A stretch of DNA of 64,000 nt from Diaporthe sp. PMI_573 (lineage: Eukaryota > Ascomycota > Sordariomycetes > Diaporthales > Diaporthaceae): assembly GCA_021399435.1 (NCBI GenBank), contig JAJTUP010000012.1, positions 744,001 to 808,000 on the forward strand. Direction: 5' to 3'. The notes beneath the pieces were generated by a model. That model ran no database searches and was not told the origin of the DNA. It worked only from the letters and a program-made list of their open reading frames with translations. Numbering within the stretch: the stretch's first letter is position 1; every line of letters begins with the position of its first letter. Shown piece by piece: positions 55,541 to 64,000 of this stretch. Made by a program: the position numbers and the translations under genes.

Positions 55541-57425
55541 TCAATGTTCCCACTCAGCATCGATCTTCTCCCAGTTGTCCAAAAAGCCCCTGAACCACTT
55601 CACTCCCAGACCCGGGTCCAAGGCGCCCGTGGTGGCCCGTATAGAATGCATTGAGAGTTGCGGCAGGCCTGCGTCAACAGCCCTAACACCAAGCATGGAG
55701 CTGAGACTAGGACCAATTGTGCCTCCTGATCTGGAGTCGTTCCGGATCATGAAATTCTGGTTCTTGGTGCCGCTCAGCTCCGCCACACGACTGCAGATCG
55801 CTGTGGCGATGCTGTCGGTTGTCACTGTTCAAGTTTGTTAGCTACCGGAGATGGTGCCAAAAACTGCAGATTTGTAGCGGGGTTTCAGAGCATAGGAATA
55901 CGGCGCTCCAGAAAGCACACAAGAAATGTCAAGCTTATACGTACTATGTCCATTGCTGTCCGCGCAGATTGTCACACCCACGTTGAGCAGTGGAAGGTGG
56001 TCGGCCTGATAACGCTCAAGGAAATTTGGGTTCGCGGCGTGCGTGACGTCCGAGGATACCAGGAATGAGCGCGCATAGGTCTGACCTAGGACGCCGGGAC
56101 CAAAGGACTTCCCAGCACTGGACGACAGCGATTCAACTGTGCGTTCGATGACCGAAGGCAGGAAGTTGCCCTTGGCGCCTTGCCGGAGCAAGCTTCCAAT
56201 CTCCTCGTCGTCAAAAAGAGCCACAAGCTTGATTCCACCGTCAGATGGCGCGTGGTCCCCGTAGAGCAGGCCAGTCAGGGCGGCCCATGAGCAAAGCTTA
56301 TCATCAATGCGTCCAGCAGAGATGAATTCCTTGTCCATGCCTGCAACGGTGGCAGGCTGGAAGTCAAACAGCTCGAGCTCCCAGTTGACGATGCTGCTGT
56401 AGTTCTGGGGCTTTATACCCAGCTCCGATGCAATGAGCTTGACCAGCTTGGGAGGCTGGGAGGATACGAAAGTGCCCGCCTCGCCAAGAACCTCTTCTGG
56501 CGAGGAGGACTCAAGCCCGATCACAGGAACGGCCTGCGTCTCCTTGTTCTGCGAGCCTACCATTCCAACTCCGAAATGAGGAGCCAGTGTGGGGATTTTC
56601 GCAATCGGCCAGCCAAGCTTGACCAGCTTGGAGGTGGTCTTGCCCGTGTCCGGGTCACGAACAATCACACGACCGCCAATCGACAGATCTCTGTCCCACC
56701 AGGTCTCGTTGAGCGCTCCAGCGTACGGGGCAACACCCAATTGCAGGTATCCGGCCTTCACAGGTTTGTTGCTGACGGGCTTCAGCTTCGCAGTGAGGGC
56801 GTCTATGTGGCCTCCGATGATGGCCACGCCGTTTCCAGGCTTATAAGACTCGCCAACTACGAACGCTGCGATGGTGCTGGCGTTGCGCGTGACAAAGTAC
56901 TTGCCGCCAGGCTTGATCTGACCTGACCAGTCATCACGGGCGGGCAGCTGGGGGCAAGCATGTTAGTTTCATGAGCTTTGGGGAGGGACATGGTAGACAG
57001 GGCGCCTGGCCTACCTCGGTGAAGCCAACGGCAGCTAGCTTCTCCTTGAAATAATCTACGGCGTGGAAGATAGTGGGATTCTCAGTCAGGAAGTGAGTGA
57101 AGGGTTCAGTGAAAGCCTCTGGCTTCAAAGACCGCAGGTGGCAGATCTTGCAGGACGGGCGGTCGAGAAGCTTGTAGTCCTGGCCGGACTCTGCCCTAAC
57201 GGCGTTCTCCCGCTGCTGAGGTGTCAGGCCCAACGTGCAACCCCTGCACACCTTGTTTTCACTCCTTGGGGCGCGGTCCATCTCAGCGAGAACAAAACAT
57301 TGTGCCTCCCTGGAGAGCTCTCGCCCTGGCGCGGGAGAAAGGGCATCCATCGCGGTCGAGGCAGCGCGCAGCGAAGCAGCCGAGTCCTGGTGACGCAGAG
57401 GGAGCGATGCGATGCTTCGTGTCAT
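55541..57425 (-). CDS. Aspartyl aminopeptidase (M18 family) with added N-terminal CxxC module
   Basis: Dodecameric zinc aminopeptidase removing N-terminal Asp/Glu, in the cytosol or vacuole. Exons on the minus strand are 57425-57015, 56947-55945 and 55824-55541 (565 aa). Phase restores GFTELPARDDWSGQIKPGG and DSNGHMTTDSIATAIC across the introns. The catalytic landmarks are present: GGHID, ISAGRIDDKLCSW, LFDDEEIGS, SSDVTHA and LSMHSIRATTG. The usual family start corresponds to about residue 100, at KPEAFTEPFTHFLTENPTIF. Before it lies an extra segment with two CxxC pairs, VCRGCTLG and SCKICHLR, about 27 residues apart, as in a zinc ribbon. The extension may be real, or part of it may be an unspliced or mis-started region. 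The core is certain. Confidence 0.92.
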
Positions 57426-58266
57426 TTCTGGGGCTCAGAGTGAGACGCGACCAACTTGGCGAGACGAGATATTCCCAATGCAGCTGTCGTGGAGAGAAAA
57501 GACCACCCTGGCGACTTGAGTGGACTGAAGGGTGAATGCTGTCATCGGGTCCGGCTTGTCGTGCTCATGACCGCCCACTTATCAGCCTTATCGCAGATGC
57601 CTCGGCAACCCGCCCAAAAGGGAAGGAGATGGCCGCTCTGTTCCCCCTGCAGGATCCATTCCATCCCCGGGACAAGTCTGGGCCAGCATACCTTTGGCCA
57701 GCATCCAACTGTTCCGGACACTAATTAATCGCCCTCTTATCTGCTCGAACATCCCCTTCGAGGAGATGGGGCAGATGACCTCTTTGGTCAGGCGGCCTGA
57801 GTCTGTGGGTGGCATGACTCGATGGTTTCACAGGCCCAAGGCGGTAAAACAGTTAGGTGCCAGAACCGTAGCACAGCCAAATCCCGAAATCCGAAAGCTC
57901 TGTGGGAACCCCTGTGGCTTGCTTACCGTCTATTTAGATCCCAAAGGAAGTTGTTCCAGAGAAGATTTCCCCATGAGGCCTTTCCTAAGGGAGACTATTC
58001 CACAAGAGCGGTTGTTGCATAGGGACTTGTATAGGAAGCCATTCCAAAAGAGGTTATCCCATATGAGTTTTATCCTACAGAAGATTGTGCAGCGAGCACG
58101 GCCTACGTGGTCTACTGTAGATTCTGTGGCTGCTTAGCGGACACTTGAGCAAAGCTCGCACAACCTAGCATCGTATTGTCCCTACCAGCTAAGTCTCGTT
58201 CAACAAATGTGCTCTTGCAACCTTTCTGCCCTCCCTTCGGTACTCTCTCATCACATTAAGGTTTCC
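57426..58266. other. Intergenic region carrying dispersed-element copy B
   Basis: Promoter of the aminopeptidase gene, repeat copy B at 57872-58158, and the 3' region of the orphan CxxC gene. An ORF at 57694-58137 (147 codons) runs through the repeat; see findings. Confidence 0.5.
57872..58158 (+). repeat. Dispersed 15-nt-periodic element, copy B
   Basis: The upstream block CACAGCC (57872) and CCCCTGTGGCTTGCTTACC (57909-57927) matches copy A at all but one of 19 positions in the second part. Ten 15-nt units run 57940-58089, for example CCACAAGAGCGGTTG, CAAAAGAGGTTATCC and CTACAGAAGATTGTG. The tail GATTCTGTGGCTGCTTAGCG then GACACTTGAG and CAAAGCTCG (58120-58158) aligns with that of copy A. 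It is in the same orientation as copies A and C. Confidence 0.85.
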
Positions 58267-59121
58267 TCAGGCTTCATCAGGTTCCGTGCCAGTCGAATCC
58301 GTAGTTTCACTCTCATCAGTCGTATCAGTTGAAACCCAACGTAGCCGGGTAGTTGAATCCTCCAGCAGAGTATCGAGACGTCGAAGTTCGAAGATGACGA
58401 CTGTCTCGTAGGTCGGCATCGTAATTCCAAGCCGTTTAACCAGAGGATGGTCTGCCTTCAGGCTGCCGTCTTCCTTGAACATGTCCTCCCCCGAAACATC
58501 ACATTCTCCTCCCTCCTTGCAGACACGTTCGAGAATCCCACCAAGTATGAACCGTGGCTCGTGTTTCCTGTAAACACCATGATTTTCGCCCTTGATCAAG
58601 CGGTCGAGGTGGTGGAAAGTTGCGGAAACATAGGGATTGTACGCCTCTCTAGCGTCGTACGTGTTGTACAGCGAAATGTACTGTTGCAACAGCTCCTTGT
58701 CGGAAGTAGGCACAACGGCTGTGTCTTCGCCAAGCAAGCCAAACAAGCCTGTTTCGACAACGCGCTCGCGGGCCTTCCCCGACACAACCAAGTCGAAATC
58801 TGCCGCAAGAAAGTAGACATGCTCCCTTCCGCTCAGGAAAGATTTGTAGAGTCTGGACCCTACCGTCTCCTCGTCCTGGCTGCTGCTGGGCAGTGGATTC
58901 TCATGATCGCTTTGAATTTCACAGGCGATGAGAAGAGGAACGCTAGTGACAACTTCGCAGTCCAAACAGTCGTTGCACCGACTCTGACTGTGGATTTCGC
59001 ACGCTGGGTGTGGTGGTGGTTCTGGTTAGATGGTCCAGGAAGCTTGACAGCGGAAGGCTCCAATGAAATGGGATCAACGTAAGCGATGGTTCCTCTTTCG
59101 GGCAGGTGGGGCACCGCACAT
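58267..59121 (-). CDS. Orphan protein with N-terminal CxxC motif, 259 aa
   Basis: Exons on the minus strand are 59121-59079 and 59003-58267. The 75-nt intron has a weak GTTGAT donor and a CTAAC branch. Its use is supported because it connects the only nearby ATG to a long open frame, reading MCGAPPARKRNHRLPCEIHS. A Cys cluster RCNDCLDCEV follows. The rest is globular-looking: CEIQSDHENPLPSSS, VYFLAADFDLVVSGKARERV, YNPYVSATFHHLDRLIKGE and MPTYETVVIFELRRLDTLLE. The tail is Asp/Thr-rich. There is no signal peptide. I recognise no family. It is flanked on both sides by copies of the dispersed element, which suggests a lineage-specific locus. The start exon is tentative. Confidence 0.6.
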
Positions 59122-59967
59122 ATGTACCCCTGCTCTGCACCTGCAGGCTGCCACTCCCTGTTGCCAGGTCGGCTCTACGTTCTATTTGATGAGAGCTTCT
59201 GGGCTACTTGTGTCGACCCGTCTGGTCTGCAGCGCTGCTAGATGGCTGGCACAGGTCTTTGAGCGTTTGCCACTTTGTGGAGGGACCGCCTACAGCTAGC
59301 TTTGTAGGAGCATGTACACCGATTAAAAACGAAACTAGGTACCCTACCTACTTGATGAGGGTTTTTCTGATAAGAGGTACGAGGCCAGGAGCTTAGGAGG
59401 TAGGGGCTTGGAATTCTATCCTATAGGGGATTATTCTCTACGAGGCTGTTCCTTAGGAGTTTGGGCACTGAGCAGTGCTTGCCGCATTGGATGCTGTGGC
59501 CGAGTAGCTGACACCCGAGAAAGGCTTCTGATTTCTCTAGTAGCAGGATAGATGAAGAGAAGATTTCGACACAAGCCTACTATGGTGTAGGTACAGTACA
59601 GGGAATGTGCACTTAAATAAACCATTGTTAAACTTCTCTACAGTAAAAGACTGAAAGTTGGATGGAGTCACATCACCTTTAAACGTTGAATGCTCTTTTC
59701 AACGGTGTGTGACTGCACTCTTCATTTGAGGAATGGTTGATGGCTTTGGGAGTCACCCAGTACGGTGACCCAGGTGCAAATCCACATGCATTGGGAGTTT
59801 GCACTCCTACCTCCGTTCTGGTAGGAAAAGGTGAGCTTCGACAACGGTGGATCCCCCCCACCTCACCTTCTTTCCCAGCCAAAAACACCACTTTCCTTCC
59901 TTACTTCACCCACAAAGAACAACACCCAACACACTTTCAGACCTATCAAACGGTAAACACTCACTTC
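59122..59967. other. Divergent intergenic region carrying dispersed-element copy C
   Basis: Upstream region of both the orphan CxxC gene and the secreted Cys-rich gene, with repeat copy C at 59351-59526. The last 130 nt before 59968 are CA-rich, as in fungal leaders. Confidence 0.5.
59351..59526 (+). repeat. Dispersed 15-nt-periodic element, copy C
   Basis: Four 15-nt units at 59351-59410 (CTTGATGAGGGTTTT, TCTGATAAGAGGTAC, GAGGCCAGGAGCTTA, GGAGGTAGGGGCTTG) are followed by a 9-nt break. Three more units then follow at 59420-59464 (CCTATAGGGGATTAT, TCTCTACGAGGCTGT, TCCTTAGGAGTTTGG). The tail GGATGCTGTGGCCGAGTAGC then TGACACCCGAG at about 59489-59519 aligns with the tails of copies A and B. No clear counterpart of the upstream CCCCTGTGGCTT block is visible. 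This is the most degraded copy. Confidence 0.75.
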
Positions 59968-60623
59968 ATGATGTTTCTTCAATTCATCTTCCCGGCCACG
60001 TTGGCTCTGCTGGTGCACACTCTCATCAGCAGCGTCACCGGCATCCCAACCACTGCTTCTGCCATCGCAGACACCTCGAGTGCCACCAGCAACACCTACC
60101 TACCATGGCCGTCCTACCTTCCTGGCTGGGGCTCGCTGACTGTCTCTCGCGACTTGCTCGCCGATGAGTACGCCGTGAGTGTGATGAACCAGTCTGGCGC
60201 CTGGGACGCCATTCCTTCTACCTACGCCATCTATCGCCTGGGCAACGACACCTGTGACAACCCGTATCACTTCCCGAACACCCATGCTGTCAAAGGCGCG
60301 CTCTGCCTCCCCGAGGGCGAGGACTACGACTCCATGGCCAAGAACATTACAGGCAAGGCTTTGGCCGAGCTGGGAAGTGAGAAGGACAAGTGCGGCTGCT
60401 ATTGCAAGTGTAACCTGGGCTGCGTTGGTAAGCTTCCCTGCCTCTTTTTCGTGTGTGAATCCTTTTCTGATCAAGTCGTCAATTAGTTGTCTTGATTTTC
60501 TGGGCCCTATGTGGTACGTCCAATTCACTTGCCTGATCAGCTGGTGGCAACAAATTTCTCTTTGTGGCTAACCATGTCTCTCTAGCGGCGGGCTGTGAGG
60601 CTTGCCCGGACGCCCACCGATGA
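59968..60623 (+). CDS. Small secreted cysteine-rich protein (effector-like)
   Basis: Exons 59968-60427 and 60586-60623 (165 aa). The 158-nt intron has a GTAAGC donor, a GCTAAC branch and a CTAG acceptor. A classical signal peptide is visible (MMFLQFIFPATLALLVHTLI, cleavage probably near SSVTG). The mature protein has a Thr/Ser-rich start, then YLPWPSYLPGWGSLTVSRDL. Nine cysteines follow, five of them in a dense CGCYCKCNLGC cluster, and the C-terminus after splicing is VAAGCEACPDAHR. There are two N-glycosylation sequons (NQS, NDT) and possibly a third (NIT). No enzyme domain is present. The size, signal peptide, Cys content and repeat-rich neighbourhood fit a candidate secreted effector, but no homologue is recognised. 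Confidence 0.8.
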
Positions 60624-61199
60624 ATCTGGTTTATTTGAGGACTTGGTCCATCGACACGAGCTTTCAGACACCTGAAAACGGAGGACATGTAGGCAATTCC
60701 ATCGCTTTCCATTGATATTTACATATGCGGGCAGTCTAGGACTGAAAACTAACGCGGGCGTCTAGTTCTGCGGATGACTTTACACGATGGAAACCGTTCA
60801 CCAAGCGGAAATCAAATTCCTTGACACAATCGACTCACCAGGGGTTTTCTGCTGCCATTTGAGCTACCAGGAATCGGGGAGCTTAGGGCGATTTGTGCCG
60901 CCAAGAAGATCAAGTTCAGATACAGAGTTTCCGAGAACTGAATTGATCCCATTTCGAGATTTTGAGGATTGGTCCTGGTGTCCTGGCACTAGATGAAGTC
61001 CTTGCCTCTCTCTGACAAAGTCCTAGTATGCTTGTGTGTGTGCCTTCCATTGTGGTCCATCCAGCTACTATGACTTTCATGCTTGTGATTTGACCTTTTG
61101 ACCCAGAGTTTGGGTCTGAAGACCGGGCCACTCATTTCTCACCCATCATTATTTCCATTTCACCTTTCCCTGCTCTTGGACTACCGAGTAGCACCCTGC
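60624..61199. other. Convergent intergenic region
   Basis: 576 nt with both 3' UTRs. Nothing else was recognised. Confidence 0.45.
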
Positions 61200-64000
61200 T
61201 CAACCGCGTCCCAACCGTGTGTCGACACGGACGGCACCATAGTGCTTGAGAAATCGGCCCCAGATGTGGCCTATCCCGCTCTTTCCCCTGTCACCTTCCT
61301 GACCTCCCTCGCCCATGGCAATAGGCCATAACACCCTGCCAGCTCCGTCCTCCCAGCTAAGCGGCCGCTCACCACCATACGCGCTCTCATACTCAGGTGC
61401 TGCGCTCATATATCCTGGGTCAACAGTGTTCATGCAGACACTGTACTTGTGCCAGGCGGTAGAGGCCTCAGTCTCCGTGATCATGTTCAGCCCAGCCTTT
61501 GACATGTTGGTATGGACGTGTTTGCCATTCTTGGCACCGTGCCTGGAGCGGTCTTCAAAGATGCCCTCCCGGGAGGACACGTTGACGACGTGCCCGGCAT
61601 TGGTTCGCTTGGGGTCGTCGTCCTTGCGGTGGTTCATGATCGGCAGAAGCTCTCGGATCAGGATCAGTGGCGCGAATGTGTTGATAGAGTGAGCCGTGAT
61701 CACATCGTCGTATGGGATGTCTGACAGAGATTGCACCCACGAAGATGGTCCTGGTCGCTTGGCGATCGCATTTGTCACGGTCTCTCTCCTTTCCACGATA
61801 TGCCGCCCCAAAGTCAAGTCTTCGAGGCCAAGAGTCTCTGAGGTCGCGTCCTTCCCAGGAACCTTCTCCATGAGGGTTTTGTCACGAGTTTTATCCTCGG
61901 GACTGGCTTCTCTCAAGACATTCTTTGCTGATGCTCCCCTCCAGACCCTTGCCTCATAGCTGCCCTCAGCTAGCATAGGCATGGATGTGCCTTTGAGGCT
62001 AGTCTCACGCATCACTGCTGCCTCTTCCATCTCCACACTGTCGGTCAATGTCTGCGCGGCATTGTTGATCAGGATGTCCAGGCCCTTCTCCCATTCTTGT
62101 AAGATGGATTTAGTCTGACGAACCAATGCAAATGCATCGTTGGCAGTACGAAAATCAGCCCCGACAACCCTCAGACGATCCATCCAGCCCGCGGCGTCCG
62201 GCTGCTCCTTGTATCGCGCCACGGCGTCTCTGGGATACCTTGTGGAGGCGATGACAGAGGCGCCGCACCGCAGAAGTCGCAGTACGACGTGGAATCCCAA
62301 ATTGATTCGAGCGCCCGTTACCAGAGCTGTCCTTCCCTCGAGTTTGAGGTTTTGTGGCAGGGAGACGCTGGAGCCCGCGAGGTTGAACTCGCCACAGGGC
62401 TCACACATTGCGGAGAATACCCTGTGCGGCTTATGGATTCGCAGACGACAGATATAACATTTCATCTGCGTCCACTTGCCGGGCTCGTTCAATGCGGTAT
62501 CTGCGACGTACGCCTTGGTAGCCTCATCAAGCCCGTCCTGGCCAGGGGAGGTGTCGCATGCCAAGAAATTGCCGTCCTCGTATTCTGGCACCTGTGGTGC
62601 TTTTGCGAGGTGACGCTTGAGCTTTTGAACGGCGTCTTCCCAGGAGATCCGCCTGATTTCGTCATCCGCCATTTCGGGCCACATGTTTAAAGCCACTTGC
62701 CGCGTTCGCGTCGACAGAAAGGGCGGCATATACAGCGCGGTCAAGCTGGGGAAGACTGTTCTGATGCACGAATCGTTTCTCGAAATTTCAAAGTCGGCTA
62801 GAAGTTGCTTTGCGATGACCCTCGGGTCCTCCTTGTCGATGTATTGGCGATAATCGGCAGGTTCCAGCAGAAGCTTGGGTATTTCCATTCGGACGTGATA
62901 CTGGCCCCATCTGACGCACCGCAGAAAAGACTCCAGCCAGGTCAGTTCCGCCACAGGGCTTGCGTCAGCGCGCCTATCCTTGATGTGTGCGGCATGCCGA
63001 ACTTGCAATGTTTTTTTGTCCCGGATGCAACGAACCGCGCGGCCTATCTTTCCGTCTTGTTCATACATGTACCACAAGCCCTCCACTGCGCGTCTCGCAT
63101 CCTCGAGTAACCATGAAGGAAACGGCGAGGACTTGCTCGCCGTGAACAGTTGTAGTGCCTTGTCCGTGGGTATGAGTGGCGGGTGCGAGCAGCGGAAACG
63201 ATACCAGTCCATGCCGCTGGGGGACCTGCGAACTTGCCGACCTAAGGGCATCTGGGAGCATATACGACGGGCGTCATTTCGTAGACCATTGCCGATATGT
63301 TGCAGGTTGTCTCTCGGAGCTGGCTCTTGAGGTCCGAGAGGCACCTTAAGCCAGGCGGGATGCTCGTCGTAAAGCGCAGCCAGACGCAGTAGCTGCTCTG
63401 ACTTGACTTTGTTGAGATTATTGAATGCGTGTATGAAATACGGGAGGAAGGCCTGAAGTTGTGCTGCATCCCAAGCTCGGGCATAACCATGTAAAGCTGA
63501 GGAGGTGGTTGTGAAGTTGTCAGAGATACCATCCTGTGGCGCGGGAGCATCAGGAAGTCCCTCGAGGTTGTTGACGTCGATTGCTGTCAATACATCGACC
63601 GGCACAAAGCGGCAAATGGCACCCAAAAGTGCCTTTGTCAGACCCGCAACGTGCTCATCGTGATGGCCAGGAATCCGCAAGAGCTGTCTAAAACCACGCA
63701 TGAAAACAGCCTCCAGTCCCTCGACTACGGAATTGCCAAAATCCGATCCATAGGCACGCACGAGTTCATCAGGGGAAAGACTCAGGCTGGGGCTATGGAG
63801 GAGGGCCACTTGCTGGACATCCTGCCGGTTCCACATCCATGCGAGCTGGCTGAGCGACGTCCAGATGCGCTGCGGCCGGTCGTTGCCGGTACTGAAAACG
63901 GACTTCCATGACCGGCTATTCTCGATGATGTTCCTCAGCCGAGATTCAGGTGGAGTGGCCGAGGGCGTGTTGGCCAGCTGGAGAAGACGGCGTAAGCTGA
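61200..64000 (-). CDS. Large protein with zinc-ribbon-like motif and C-terminal SDR domain (5' end beyond window)
   Basis: The frame is open from the stop at 61200 to the right edge, over 930 codons without an intron. In-frame sequence before the ATG at 63836 (LRRLLQLANTPSATPPES) shows coding bias, so the gene continues outside. The N-terminal half is helical and of unknown family. A four-Cys motif CYICRLRIHKPHRVFSAMCEPC links it to a short-chain dehydrogenase/reductase domain. This has TALVTGARINLGFHVVLRLL (nucleotide-binding glycine region), ILINNAAQ and NVSSREGIF with the catalytic serine. The usual Tyr-x3-Lys appears as TNMSK, so Thr replaces Tyr, then AGLNMIT. VDPGYMS follows. Substrate and activity are unknown. 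The Tyr substitution may mean altered chemistry or a subfamily trait. Confidence 0.85.
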   Translation of the reverse strand, partial: SLRRLLQLANTPSATPPESRLRNIIENSRSWKSVFSTGNDRPQRIWTSLSQLAWMWNRQDVQQVALLHSPSLSLSPDELVRAYGSDFGNSVVEGLEAVFMRGFRQLLRIPGHHDEHVAGLTKALLGAICRFVPVDVLTAIDVNNLEGLPDAPAPQDGISDNFTTTSSALHGYARAWDAAQLQAFLPYFIHAFNNLNKVKSEQLLRLAALYDEHPAWLKVPLGPQEPAPRDNLQHIGNGLRNDARRICSQMPLGRQVRRSPSGMDWYRFRCSHPPLIPTDKALQLFTASKSSPFPSWLLEDARRAVEGLWYMYEQDGKIGRAVRCIRDKKTLQVRHAAHIKDRRADASPVAELTWLESFLRCVRWGQYHVRMEIPKLLLEPADYRQYIDKEDPRVIAKQLLADFEISRNDSCIRTVFPSLTALYMPPFLSTRTRQVALNMWPEMADDEIRRISWEDAVQKLKRHLAKAPQVPEYEDGNFLACDTSPGQDGLDEATKAYVADTALNEPGKWTQMKCYICRLRIHKPHRVFSAMCEPCGEFNLAGSSVSLPQNLKLEGRTALVTGARINLGFHVVLRLLRCGASVIASTRYPRDAVARYKEQPDAAGWMDRLRVVGADFRTANDAFALVRQTKSILQEWEKGLDILINNAAQTLTDSVEMEEAAVMRETSLKGTSMPMLAEGSYEARVWRGASAKNVLREASPEDKTRDKTLMEKVPGKDATSETLGLEDLTLGRHIVERRETVTNAIAKRPGPSSWVQSLSDIPYDDVITAHSINTFAPLILIRELLPIMNHRKDDDPKRTNAGHVVNVSSREGIFEDRSRHGAKNGKHVHTNMSKAGLNMITETEASTAWHKYSVCMNTVDPGYMSAAPEYESAYGGERPLSWEDGAGRVLWPIAMGEGGQEGDRGKSGIGHIWGRFLKHYGAVRVDTRLGRG

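Noticed and set aside
1..64000. tRNA genes, 5S/rRNA, CRISPR arrays, telomere repeats, intact transposons
   Set aside because: I scanned for B-box-like GGTTCRANTCC sequences, long terminal repeats, transposase or reverse-transcriptase motifs and TTAGGG arrays, and found none convincing. A tRNAscan or RepeatMasker run would settle this.

Overview
This 64 kb window is nuclear DNA from a filamentous ascomycete (Pezizomycotina, most probably a Sordariomycete). Genes carry short spliceosomal introns, mostly 50-140 nt, with GTRNGT-type donors, CTRAC/CTGAC branch sites and YAG acceptors. The proteins have fungal features, such as a Gep4 phosphatase, a Sec59 dolichol kinase, GPI-anchored Ser/Thr-rich wall proteins and 2EXR/F-box-like proteins. 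There is no operon structure, rRNA gene, recognisable tRNA, CRISPR array or intact transposon. Exon models were built by hand from splice signals, reading phase and family similarity.

Region 1-26.7 kb is mostly conserved housekeeping. From left to right it holds the first exon of mevalonate kinase (ERG12, minus), protein farnesyl/geranylgeranyltransferase alpha (RAM2, plus, with an unusual N-terminal extension), an Mtr2-like mRNA export factor (minus), mitochondrial methionyl-tRNA synthetase (plus), a NAT9-like acetyltransferase (plus), a small hypothetical gene (minus) and L-serine/threonine dehydratase (minus). These are followed by a nuclear-type protein with SUMO-interacting-like motifs (plus), DNA polymerase delta subunit 2 (minus), Ytm1 (plus), a DEDDy 3'-5' exonuclease (minus), LSm5 (plus, six exons), Rpb11 (minus) and an AVT-type vacuolar amino-acid transporter (minus).

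Region 29-44 kb mixes lineage-restricted genes with conserved ones. It contains a Ser-rich hypothetical protein with a four-Cys motif, a CobW-type GTPase with a His-rich loop, a 112-residue conserved small protein, a frameshifted surface-protein gene, a FAM32A-like protein, a secreted-type Cys protein lacking an evident signal peptide and a GPI-anchored mucin-like wall protein. Long intergenic stretches lie between several of them.

Region 44-51.6 kb is again housekeeping: dolichol kinase (SEC59), ORC2 and the mitochondrial PGP phosphatase GEP4.

Region 52-64 kb looks accessory. It has a Q-rich protein of a fungal Trp-patterned family, CutC, aspartyl aminopeptidase with an added N-terminal module, an orphan CxxC protein, a small secreted Cys-rich protein (effector-like) and a large protein with a C-terminal SDR domain that runs off the right edge. 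Scattered through it, all in one orientation, are three diverged copies of a dispersed element. Each has a tandem array of 15-nt units (consensus about CCCATAGGAGGTTAT) followed by a shared tail. I do not recognise this element, and it is the strongest candidate here for something undescribed.
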